From assembly GCF_024347655.1 (NCBI RefSeq), contig NZ_AP025514.1, forward strand, positions 124,001-188,000: 64,000 bases of DNA, in the 5' to 3' direction. The DNA is from Vibrio toranzoniae. GTDB taxonomy: Bacteria > Pseudomonadota > Gammaproteobacteria > Enterobacterales > Vibrionaceae. A program made the translations under genes and the position numbers. Position 1 is the first letter of the stretch. Every line of letters begins with the position of its first letter. The notes beneath the pieces are model-generated. The model made no database searches. It was not told the DNA's origin and saw only the letters and a program-made list of their open reading frames with translations. This document shows positions 54,365-62,768 of the stretch, in pieces.

Positions 54365-55735
54365 ATGAAACATAGGGTTGAGAAAAAAGATGTCATATGG
54401 GGGTATTTGTCACAAGTACTGAATATGGCATCTAGTTTATTATTATTACCATTCGTATTATATTTTCTAAGTCAAGAAGATGTAGGTGTTTGGTATGTAT
54501 TTATAACATTTATTGGGTTGATTCAGTTACTTGAATTTGGCTTTTTACCAACTATATCGAGATATATATCTTACGTTTTTGCTGGTGCTGATGATATATC
54601 AGATAAGTGTATTCCTGAGTGTAATGAAAAAAATGAAGTCAATATAAGTTTACTGTCAAATGTTATATTCGCATCTAGGCGGATATACTTATTAGTTTCA
54701 TTGATGGCATTTTTAATTGTTTCGGTTGGTGGTACATATTATTTATCTACATTAGACTATTCAGGTGAACGAGAGTTACTTTATTTTTCTTGGTTAATAT
54801 ATGGTTCTGCAACCGTCATTCTATTTTATTTTGGCCATTACAATGCCTTATTAAAAGGCCGAGGTGATCAAACGCAACTTAATAAAGTGGTCGTATTCTC
54901 TAAACTAACAAATATAATTTGTGCTATCCCACTATTGTATTTAGGTTATGGCCTGTTGTCGCTTTCTATTGGGATGTTATGTAGCGTCGTAGTCGATCGA
55001 GTTTTAGTTAGATTAAGTGTCTTTGATAGTAATGCTTCTGAGACGATAAAGGCGTTTCAGCTAAAACGAACAAAAGATTACACCATGACTATATGGAAAA
55101 ATGCCAAGCTCATGGGGGTCGTACAATTGGGGAACTTCCTAACGGTTAGAGGAAGCGTGTTAATTGTATCATCTGTTATTGGACTTAAAGCTGCTGCCAT
55201 GTATGGCTTCACCTTACAAATTACTTCTATTGCTGTCATAGTATCATCTATGTATTTTGGGTTACAGTTGCCATATATGAATTCAGAACAAGTTAAAGGT
55301 AATATTGAAGGTATTAAACGAGTTTTTTGTCGCTCACTTGGTCTTTCATGGGTTTTATTTTTTAGCTTTTCATGTTCTTTATTGGCCCTTGGTCCATATC
55401 TATTGAGTTTAATATCACAAGATACCCAACTCCTGCCAAGTATGATGTTATTGTTTTTCTTAGTTGCTGCCTTTTTAGAGATGAATCATTCATTGTGTAC
55501 GGCATTCCTAACAACTAAGAATGAAATTATATTCATGTGGCCTCTATTTATAACTGGCGTAATGATCTCACTATGTTCCATAATCTCCGCATACTTTTAT
55601 GGATTATGGGGGGTGATTTTATCTCAATTAATATTGCAACTGTTGTACAATAACTGGAAGTGGCCTCTCTTAGTGTTTCGTGAGTTAAATATTAGCGGCT
55701 TTAAACCAATAACATCTTTGTTGAGGTTAAAATAG
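54365..55735 (+). CDS. wzx: O-antigen flippase Wzx
   Basis: 456 residues with about 12 hydrophobic segments and a polysaccharide-biosynthesis-type N-terminus (VIWGYLSQVLNMASSLLLLPFVLYFLSQEDVGVWYVF). Moves the lipid-linked repeat unit across the inner membrane. Starts 3 nt after the SDR gene; its stop overlaps the next start by 1 nt. Confidence 0.85.
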   Translation: MKHRVEKKDVIWGYLSQVLNMASSLLLLPFVLYFLSQEDVGVWYVFITFIGLIQLLEFGFLPTISRYISYVFAGADDISDKCIPECNEKNEVNISLLSNVIFASRRIYLLVSLMAFLIVSVGGTYYLSTLDYSGERELLYFSWLIYGSATVILFYFGHYNALLKGRGDQTQLNKVVVFSKLTNIICAIPLLYLGYGLLSLSIGMLCSVVVDRVLVRLSVFDSNASETIKAFQLKRTKDYTMTIWKNAKLMGVVQLGNFLTVRGSVLIVSSVIGLKAAAMYGFTLQITSIAVIVSSMYFGLQLPYMNSEQVKGNIEGIKRVFCRSLGLSWVLFFSFSCSLLALGPYLLSLISQDTQLLPSMMLLFFLVAAFLEMNHSLCTAFLTTKNEIIFMWPLFITGVMISLCSIISAYFYGLWGVILSQLILQLLYNNWKWPLLVFRELNISGFKPITSLLRLK

Positions 55736-56829
55736 TGAATGTTATAGTAGATTTCATCAGACGTAATAATGAACATCATGTCTTTAATTCTGAGATCGTA
55801 AAATATTTTGATTTATTGGGTGATGTTATATTTCATCTAGATGCAAACTCATCATCTATTGAAAAAATTAAAGATAAGAATAATGTAAAGTTACTAAATG
55901 TCGAAAACTCAAAGTATTATCTCTGGATAAAATCCAATATACTTCTTGCTCAGGTTTTACTAACTTACGGGAAGCGAAGTACCTATACATTTCTTTCAGC
56001 GACACCATTACAATACTTAATTCTAGCAGTTATATCCAAGTTTTTTGGAATGAAAGTTAATGTATTTATGCATGGTGAACTTGGTTATTTGAAGAAAGCC
56101 AACGGCTATGGTCAAAAGTTGGGTGCTAGATTTTTAGATTTAGCGTTTGGCTTAAAATCTAAAGTAAGCTTTATAGCTATTAATGCTTATATTTATGATA
56201 ATTTAAAAAAGCTATATAAAGATGGTAACTTTGTTCATATAGAGCATCCTATTCAAAGTAAATATGAGCTATCAAAGAATCAAAATAACGGGTTGGTTTT
56301 TGGTACATTTGGGGTGCAGTCGACTAACAAATATAGTGAGGGAATTTATGTTCTCTCTACTTTTTTGTCAAATGATTTCTACGAATCGAACAGTTTAGTC
56401 ACTGTTGGTGTATCCGATGGCACTTTTTCGTATGATTGTGATGATAAAGTCCAACACAAATGTAAAGGGGCCTTAAAAGAGAGCTTAATACCATTTGATG
56501 AGTTCATGAAGAATGTAGCATCAATCGACTGTGCTCTATTTTTTAACCAAAACAACAGTAGCTATGAATTAACACCTAGTGGTGTCTTTTCAGATTGCAT
56601 TGCTCTCGAGAAACCAATAATAGCTATCAAAACTAATATGCTAGAAAGCTACTTTAAAAAATATGGCAAGTTAGGTTTCCTTTGTAAAGATCTAAATGAA
56701 ATGGCAATTATTATTGAACAAGTCTCTAATAATCAAATAGAAATAAATAAAATAGTATCCAACTTACAGTTTGTTAAATCTGAACTGTCCAGTGACTACT
56801 ATGTCAAAAATATTAGCCAATTATTATGA
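55735..56829 (+). CDS. Putative GT-B-type glycosyltransferase
   Basis: 364 residues from GTG 55735. Not recognised closely. A HGELGYLKKA segment lies near residue 118 and TPSGVFSDCIALEKPIIAIKT near 282, resembling the donor-domain EX7E region of GT-B enzymes. AT-rich. The order between wzx and wzy supports repeat-unit assembly; sugar unknown. Confidence 0.6.
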   Translation: MNVIVDFIRRNNEHHVFNSEIVKYFDLLGDVIFHLDANSSSIEKIKDKNNVKLLNVENSKYYLWIKSNILLAQVLLTYGKRSTYTFLSATPLQYLILAVISKFFGMKVNVFMHGELGYLKKANGYGQKLGARFLDLAFGLKSKVSFIAINAYIYDNLKKLYKDGNFVHIEHPIQSKYELSKNQNNGLVFGTFGVQSTNKYSEGIYVLSTFLSNDFYESNSLVTVGVSDGTFSYDCDDKVQHKCKGALKESLIPFDEFMKNVASIDCALFFNQNNSSYELTPSGVFSDCIALEKPIIAIKTNMLESYFKKYGKLGFLCKDLNEMAIIIEQVSNNQIEINKIVSNLQFVKSELSSDYYVKNISQLL

Positions 56830-57887
56830 CCTATTTCCTTATACTTTCTATAGCCTATTTCTTTGCTAATTTAGACATAGCGTATAATAATGAAAAGAAG
56901 CTTCAGTTGATATTGTTATTATTGATTGGACTTATGCTATCAGTGTTTGTTGGATTTAGATGGGATGTTGGTTCTGATTGGGGTGTCTATTTAAATCACT
57001 ACAATATTGTTCATAGTGAACAGTTTGAAATTGGCTATGTGTTTTTAGAAAAAACTTTCTATTCTAATCACTTAGATTATTCTTACTTTTTGTTTTTTAT
57101 TACTTCTTTTTCTATTTTTCTTATATCATACTTTTTGTTTTCAAGAGTAGATTATGCGATTGTCGCAATAATGTTTTTTATTGCAAACTATATGCTTTCA
57201 TTCATGGGAGGGAATAGGCAAATAATTGCAATAGGAATAGTGTTTTTTAGCAACATATTTATTCTTGATCGCAATAAAATAGGATTTATTTCCTGCATTC
57301 TGTTTGCCTGTCTTTTCCACGTCTCAGCTATTATCTATATCGTGGCTTATTTTTTTACCATTGGTTATATGTCTGCCAAAGTAAGATATCTTATTTTAAG
57401 TGGTTGTGTAATACTTGGTACATATATAGCGCCTGTTCTAATCGGTGTCGCAATAAAATTATTTTCTATTATTGGTGTCGGATATGTGGTTGATAAACTA
57501 ACGATATATCAAAGCGTGATCTTTGACAACTTTAGTATAATGTCCATGCTTAAGAAAATTATTATTCTTATTTTTTTTGATTTATACTACCAGCAAGTTT
57601 TAAGTAAGGTTAAAAAAGAGTTGTGCAATCTTTTCTATAATTTGTATTTCTTTTCTGTAATGTTTGACGCAATCATCGGTCCAATTAATGCGGCATTCAT
57701 GAGGGCTAGTGTTTATTTTAGAATATCAGAGATAGTAATTGTATCCTTAATAGTAGCAACCGCAAAAAATAAATTACATCGTGTTGCTTTAATATTGGTA
57801 CTCTTTCTTCTGTGTTTGAGACAGTTAAACTCAGCTCTTAATTTTTATCCAGAGCTATATGCTAATTATCAAAATATACTATTTTGA
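56826..57887 (+). CDS. wzy: EpsG-family O-antigen polymerase Wzy
   Basis: 353 residues, almost all hydrophobic, with about 10 membrane helices. EpsG hallmarks VGFRWDVGSDWGVYLNHY, GGNRQIIAIGI and LFHVSAIIYI. Polymerises repeat units at the periplasmic face. Overlaps the preceding gene by 4 nt; a 74-nt gap follows. Confidence 0.82.
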   Translation: MTYFLILSIAYFFANLDIAYNNEKKLQLILLLLIGLMLSVFVGFRWDVGSDWGVYLNHYNIVHSEQFEIGYVFLEKTFYSNHLDYSYFLFFITSFSIFLISYFLFSRVDYAIVAIMFFIANYMLSFMGGNRQIIAIGIVFFSNIFILDRNKIGFISCILFACLFHVSAIIYIVAYFFTIGYMSAKVRYLILSGCVILGTYIAPVLIGVAIKLFSIIGVGYVVDKLTIYQSVIFDNFSIMSMLKKIIILIFFDLYYQQVLSKVKKELCNLFYNLYFFSVMFDAIIGPINAAFMRASVYFRISEIVIVSLIVATAKNKLHRVALILVLFLLCLRQLNSALNFYPELYANYQNILF

Positions 57888-57961
57888 TGCCCATTTTTAG
57901 AGTTTGTCTGATTTTAAATTCTATGTCTAACTTAATCTCTAAATTTAAATGGTAGAATGAC

Positions 57962-58984
57962 ATGAAAATAAAAATACTTGTTCTTAATATTAATGATATC
58001 GGTGGTATTGAGCGAGTGGCATTTAACATGCTTGAGATGTTTAAAAAAGATAGGTTGCTTTCTAATGTTGAAATAGTCTCAATTAATGGGGAAAGTGATT
58101 GTTCTGATATTAAAGTATTAACTGGTCAAGATGAAAATAGAAAATTGTTTTATTTTTCTAAATCTTTAGACTCTGACACCTTAGTGTTATCATTGTATGA
58201 CAGGTTTAGCATTAAGCTTAGTTTTATTCGAGGTCTGTTGAAAAGTGATTTCAAGTTATATGCATGTCAACACGCTGATTATTTTGCACATCGTATGTCA
58301 ACAAGATTATTACGTCGTGTCTTTTATTGCGGTGTAGACAAAATTATTGCTTTGACTGATACAGATTCTAATTTATATAAAAAACACTTTTCAAACGTTT
58401 ATACTATTCCCAATGTTTTAGGATATTACCCAGACAACGCTTTAAAGCATAGCGACCGCCATATTGACTGCGCAGCTGCTGGTCGGCTTGTTCCTATTAA
58501 ACAATATGATCATTATTATCATTTATTATCAGTTATAAATCCATTAAAAGAAAATCAATCCTTTAAGTTATATGGAGATGGTCCAGAGAGTAAAACACTA
58601 AGTGATTTACTGATATCTAAAGGCATGGTCCCAGAAGTTATTCAAGTAGGCACAACTGAAAATATTTACGTAGAGCTAAATAATACAAAGTTTTTCTTTG
58701 TTACCTCACTTAGAGAAAGCTTTTCGATGGTAATATTAGAAGCTATGGCATGTGGATGTGTAGTCATTAGTTATGATTGCCCTACTGGACCTCGAGAGCT
58801 CATACAACATGGAATAAATGGTTATTTGGTTCAGGCAAACGATATTTCTGGGCTCGCCAGCTGTTACACAGAATTGTTTGAAAATCCGGAAATGTGTCAA
58901 GAAATAAGCAATAATGCGAGATTTACAGCTCTAAAATATGTAGAGTCAAATATATTGAAAATTTGGAAAGGTATCTGTGAATAA
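57962..58984 (+). CDS. GT4-family glycosyltransferase
   Basis: 340 residues. N-terminal acceptor domain starts INDIGGIERVAFNML; donor domain has AAGRLVPIKQYDHYYHLL, LYGDGPES and the EX7E motif RESFSMVILEAMACG. Adds one residue of the repeat unit. Overlaps the GT2 gene by 8 nt. Confidence 0.85.
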   Translation: MKIKILVLNINDIGGIERVAFNMLEMFKKDRLLSNVEIVSINGESDCSDIKVLTGQDENRKLFYFSKSLDSDTLVLSLYDRFSIKLSFIRGLLKSDFKLYACQHADYFAHRMSTRLLRRVFYCGVDKIIALTDTDSNLYKKHFSNVYTIPNVLGYYPDNALKHSDRHIDCAAAGRLVPIKQYDHYYHLLSVINPLKENQSFKLYGDGPESKTLSDLLISKGMVPEVIQVGTTENIYVELNNTKFFFVTSLRESFSMVILEAMACGCVVISYDCPTGPRELIQHGINGYLVQANDISGLASCYTELFENPEMCQEISNNARFTALKYVESNILKIWKGICE

Positions 58985-59774
58985 AAAAATATCTGTAATT
59001 ATCCCAATGTACAATGCCGAATCTGTAATAATTAGAGCTGTGCAATCGGTGCTAAATCAAACTATTGACATTGATGAGATTATTATCGTGGATGATGGTT
59101 CGAAAGATAATTCATTCGACGTGATTAGTAAGTTTGCTATTGATAATAGTAGTAAAAACATTAGAGTTGAAAAGAAACGAAACGGTGGAGCATCTTCAGC
59201 TCGAAATTTTGGTATTTTACATGCAAGAAATGAGATATTGGCCTTTCTAGATAGTGATGATGAATGGGTTAGCAATAAATTGGAGAACCAAATCGATTAT
59301 ATAGTTCGAGATGATGTTGTATTGGTTGGAGGCAATCATTTTGACAAGAGAATACAACATGTTTCATTAAAGAAAGCTAAAGATGTTAATGAGATAACAC
59401 TTAGAGATTTGTTGTTTAAAAATTATTTTCAGACCTCTACCGTAATGACTAAAAAATCTATAGCCTTGAATTTTGATTGCTTCAATGAGAATCAGAAATA
59501 TGCAGAAGAAGGCCAATTTTATTACAACTTATCAAAATATGGTAAAATGATTCATATAAATAAAAAGTTAGTTATTTATGATGGTGGGGAAAAGTCTGGA
59601 TTCGGTGAGTCTGGATTGTCTGCTAATATAAAAGAAATGGAGAAAGGGGAATTGAGTAATTTAAAGTATGCATACTCAAACCTTGATGTTTCATTAATTA
59701 CTTACCTCGCGGCTTCTTTTTTTTCTGTTTTGAAGTTTGTTCGACGTTTTTATCTGGTGAAGATTAAGAAATGA
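58977..59774 (+). CDS. GT2-family glycosyltransferase
   Basis: 265 residues from GTG 58977. GT-A fold: ISVIIPMYNAESVIIRAVQSVLNQT, IIVDDGSKDNS, KRNGGASSARNFGI and metal site LAFLDSDDEW. The C-terminal end is hydrophobic and basic, probably membrane-associated. Sugar unknown. Confidence 0.87.
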   Translation: MNKKISVIIPMYNAESVIIRAVQSVLNQTIDIDEIIIVDDGSKDNSFDVISKFAIDNSSKNIRVEKKRNGGASSARNFGILHARNEILAFLDSDDEWVSNKLENQIDYIVRDDVVLVGGNHFDKRIQHVSLKKAKDVNEITLRDLLFKNYFQTSTVMTKKSIALNFDCFNENQKYAEEGQFYYNLSKYGKMIHINKKLVIYDGGEKSGFGESGLSANIKEMEKGELSNLKYAYSNLDVSLITYLAASFFSVLKFVRRFYLVKIKK

Positions 59775-60355
59775 TTTTGAAAAATGGAATTATTAATACC
59801 ATCTATTTGTCAGTTTGTTGGCTGATAACAAAGATCTTGTATAACAAACAGAAAATTATAAGATTTCCTTTCGAAGTTAGAGGGAGGAAATACATATCTT
59901 TTTCTGAGAACTTATCTACTGGCCGGTACTGCCGTATAGAAGCTTATTCTAAAGACGATGAAAAAGTTCTAAAAATCGGTCACAATTGTCAAATAAATGA
60001 TAATGTACACATTGTTGCAAGTGAAAATGTAACTATAAAAGATAATGTTTTGATTGCTAGTCGTGTATTTATCTCTGATCTTAATCACGGCTCTTATTCT
60101 GGATATTCGCAATCCCATCCATCAGAGTTGGCTTCAAAACGGGCTTTATCGTCATCTCCTGTAATCATTGAAAGCAATGTTTGGTTAGGGGAGGGAGTGG
60201 TAGTACTACCTGGAGTAACTATCGGCGAAAATGTTATAGTTGGAGCAAACTCTGTAGTATCTAAGAATTTAGAAAGTAACACTATACATGTTGGCAACCC
60301 AGCAAAACTTATTAAGAAATATAACTTCGAAACTGAGTCATGGGAAAGAGTTTGA
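59771..60355 (+). CDS. Left-handed beta-helix acyltransferase (WbbJ/WcaF-like)
   Basis: 194 residues. Hexapeptide coils from about residue 55 (IGHNCQINDNVHIVASENVTIKDNV) with catalytic-type SDLNHGSY and LGEGVVVLPGVTIGENVIVGANSVV, the xapA/maa group of O-acetyltransferases. A membrane-like segment near residues 5-22 is unusual. Likely O-acetylates a sugar of the repeat unit. Confidence 0.85.
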   Translation: MILKNGIINTIYLSVCWLITKILYNKQKIIRFPFEVRGRKYISFSENLSTGRYCRIEAYSKDDEKVLKIGHNCQINDNVHIVASENVTIKDNVLIASRVFISDLNHGSYSGYSQSHPSELASKRALSSSPVIIESNVWLGEGVVVLPGVTIGENVIVGANSVVSKNLESNTIHVGNPAKLIKKYNFETESWERV

Positions 60356-61338
60356 TGTTAGATTTAAATCTCAAGGGTAAAAAAATAGCAGTTTTTTGTC
60401 CTGCGTTTTTTGGTTACGATAATGATATAAAAAATACATTAGAAAAAGCAGGTGCAAAGGTATCTTTGCTTGACGAACGTGTCTTCACAAACACTCTAGG
60501 CCGAGCTCTGGTTCGTTTAGGCTTTCATCGTTTAATTAACTCCTATATTGATGACTTTTATTCTGAAAATCTTGTAAATAAGGCAAAAGAAATCGACTAT
60601 ATTCTGTTAGTTAACCCTGAGACAGTGTCAGTCGATATTTTAGAAAAAGCTATAAAAGTTAACCCACAAATTAAAATAATTACTTATATGTGGGATTCTT
60701 TTAGAAATAAACCTTATTCAAAAAAATATATAGATGTATCTTGTTCATTTTTTACTTTTGACCCGAGTGATGCGAAAGAAAACAATATTGGTTTTCTTCC
60801 TTTGTTCTATGTAAAAGAATATGATGGATTAGATCTAAAGCCGACTATGTATGACTTTTCTTTTGTTGGTACAGCTCACTCTGAAAGGTTTAGGTCCGTT
60901 TCTAATATTACAAAAGGTAGTGATGCTAAATTTTTGTTTTTCTATTGTCCGAGTTATATGGTCTTTCTATTTAAGAAGTATTTAAAAGGAGAGTTGCAAG
61001 GCTTGAAATTATCCGATGTGTCTTTTTCATCTATGAGTAGAGCTGATGTGGTCAGTTTAATAGAAAAAACGAACACGATAATAGATATTAGCCATCCAGA
61101 TCAAATAGGTTTGACGATGAGAACTATTGAGATGCTAGGTGCAGGCAAGAAATTAATCACTACTAATAGTCAAGTCTTATCTTATGACTTTTATCATCCC
61201 AACAATATATTGTATGTAGATGATAAAACTTCAACAGAAACAATCAATGAGTTTGTCGATGTTCCATACTCCCCTATTGAGTACGAGCTTCGTAATAAGT
61301 ACAGTATTAACTCTTGGATAGAGAACCTTTTTATATGA
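60355..61338 (+). CDS. CgeB-like/DUF3880-type putative glycosyltransferase
   Basis: 327 residues from ATG 60355, overlapping the previous stop (TGATG); GGAAAGAG gives the ribosome site, so the longer 60340 start is less likely. YMWDSFRNKPYSKKYIDVSCSFFTFDPSDAKENN and the C-terminal IDISHPDQIGLTMRTIEMLGAGKKLITTNSQV resemble CgeB-type proteins found in sugar-transfer clusters. AT-rich, no close match known to me. Confidence 0.6.
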   Translation: MLDLNLKGKKIAVFCPAFFGYDNDIKNTLEKAGAKVSLLDERVFTNTLGRALVRLGFHRLINSYIDDFYSENLVNKAKEIDYILLVNPETVSVDILEKAIKVNPQIKIITYMWDSFRNKPYSKKYIDVSCSFFTFDPSDAKENNIGFLPLFYVKEYDGLDLKPTMYDFSFVGTAHSERFRSVSNITKGSDAKFLFFYCPSYMVFLFKKYLKGELQGLKLSDVSFSSMSRADVVSLIEKTNTIIDISHPDQIGLTMRTIEMLGAGKKLITTNSQVLSYDFYHPNNILYVDDKTSTETINEFVDVPYSPIEYELRNKYSINSWIENLFI

Positions 61339-62750
61339 GCAATATTTTACCCGTTATTTTAGCCGGAGGGTCAGGTTCACGACTGTGGCCGATGTCTCGA
61401 ACTCATTATCCGAAGCAGTTTTTGCCCCTGACAAATGAAACTTCAATGTTGCAAGACACTATCCTTCGTTTAGACGGGCTTGAACATGGCCCTTTGTCCT
61501 TGATTTGCAATGAAGCACATCGTTTTTTAGTCGCTGAACAATTGCGCTCCAATGACGTCAAGCATTCTGGGATTATTCTAGAACCCTTTGGGCGTAATAC
61601 TGCACCCGCGGTGGCTTTGGCGGCTTTGAGAGCAATTGAAAATGAACAGAACCCGATTTTATTGGTATTGGCGGCTGATCATTTGATCAAGAACGAGCAA
61701 GCCTTTAGAGAAACGCTGACAACTGCAAAACCCTTTGCTGAGAGTGGAAAACTAGTGACTTTTGGTATAATTCCTACCAAGCCCGAAACTGGTTATGGTT
61801 ATATTCGAGGTGGTCAAGAAATCGATGAAAGTGGACTTTATTCGGTTGATACTTTTGTTGAGAAGCCTAACCATGCTTTAGCAGAGCAATACTTAAAAGA
61901 TGGTGGATATTACTGGAACAGTGGGATGTTCATGTTCACTGCCTCACGTTATTTAGAAGAGCTTGGAAAATTTCGTCCAGATATTTTAGCGACTGTGAAA
62001 CAAGCCTATTTAGGCGCTAATTGCGACCTTGATTTCATTCGGTTGGACGAAGAAGAATTTGCTAAATGTCCAGATGAATCTATTGATTATGCAGTAATGG
62101 AAAAAACGAGCGATGCTGTCGTTTGTCCAATGGATGTTGGTTGGAGTGATGTTGGAGCTTGGTCATCACTCTGGGAAGTGAGCGATAAAGATTGTAATGA
62201 CAACGTAGTTAAAGGGGATGTATTAACTGATAACACCCATCGTTGTTACATTAACTCTCCACATCGATTGGTTGCGACTGTTGGTGTACAAGACCTGGTC
62301 ATTGTTGACACTAAAGATGCTTTATTAGTCGCGCATCGAGATGAAGTTCAAAATGTTAAAAACATTGTTTCAAACTTAAAGGCCGAAGAGCGAAACGAGT
62401 TTTTACATCATCGTGAAGTATATCGTCCTTGGGGAAAGCATGAGTATATTGCTGGAGGCAACCGTTATCATGTGAAAAAAGTCATTGTAAAGCCGGGTGA
62501 GAAAACGGCAATGCAATTACATTATCATCGTTCAGAACATTGGGTTGTTGTGTCAGGAACAGCCAAAGTATATAGAGGCAGTGATCAATACGTTATTACC
62601 GAAAACGAGTCAATTTATATTCCTGTTGGGGAAGAGCATTGTTTTGAAAACCCAGGAAAGTTACCTTTGGAAATTATTGAAGTAAGATCAGGTAGCTACT
62701 TAGGTGAAGATGATATCGTACGAACACCTCCCCAAGGTGAAGGTTACTAA
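61335..62750 (+). CDS. manC: Mannose-1-phosphate guanylyltransferase/mannose-6-phosphate isomerase
   Basis: 471 residues from ATG 61335 (MSNILPVILAGGSGSRLWPMSR), overlapping the previous stop (ATGA). The nucleotidyltransferase domain spans about 1-290 (ILAGGSGSRLWPM, EPFGRNTAPAVALAA, VEKPNHALAEQYL, DVGWSDVGAWSSLWE). A linker precedes the C-terminal cupin PMI domain (MQLHYHRSEHWVVVSGTAKV, IPVGEEHCFENPG). Gives GDP-mannose. Base composition returns nearer to the flanking genes than 53500-61300. Confidence 0.96.
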   Translation: MSNILPVILAGGSGSRLWPMSRTHYPKQFLPLTNETSMLQDTILRLDGLEHGPLSLICNEAHRFLVAEQLRSNDVKHSGIILEPFGRNTAPAVALAALRAIENEQNPILLVLAADHLIKNEQAFRETLTTAKPFAESGKLVTFGIIPTKPETGYGYIRGGQEIDESGLYSVDTFVEKPNHALAEQYLKDGGYYWNSGMFMFTASRYLEELGKFRPDILATVKQAYLGANCDLDFIRLDEEEFAKCPDESIDYAVMEKTSDAVVCPMDVGWSDVGAWSSLWEVSDKDCNDNVVKGDVLTDNTHRCYINSPHRLVATVGVQDLVIVDTKDALLVAHRDEVQNVKNIVSNLKAEERNEFLHHREVYRPWGKHEYIAGGNRYHVKKVIVKPGEKTAMQLHYHRSEHWVVVSGTAKVYRGSDQYVITENESIYIPVGEEHCFENPGKLPLEIIEVRSGSYLGEDDIVRTPPQGEGY

Positions 62751-62768
62751 CTAATTTAAGGTCTTATT

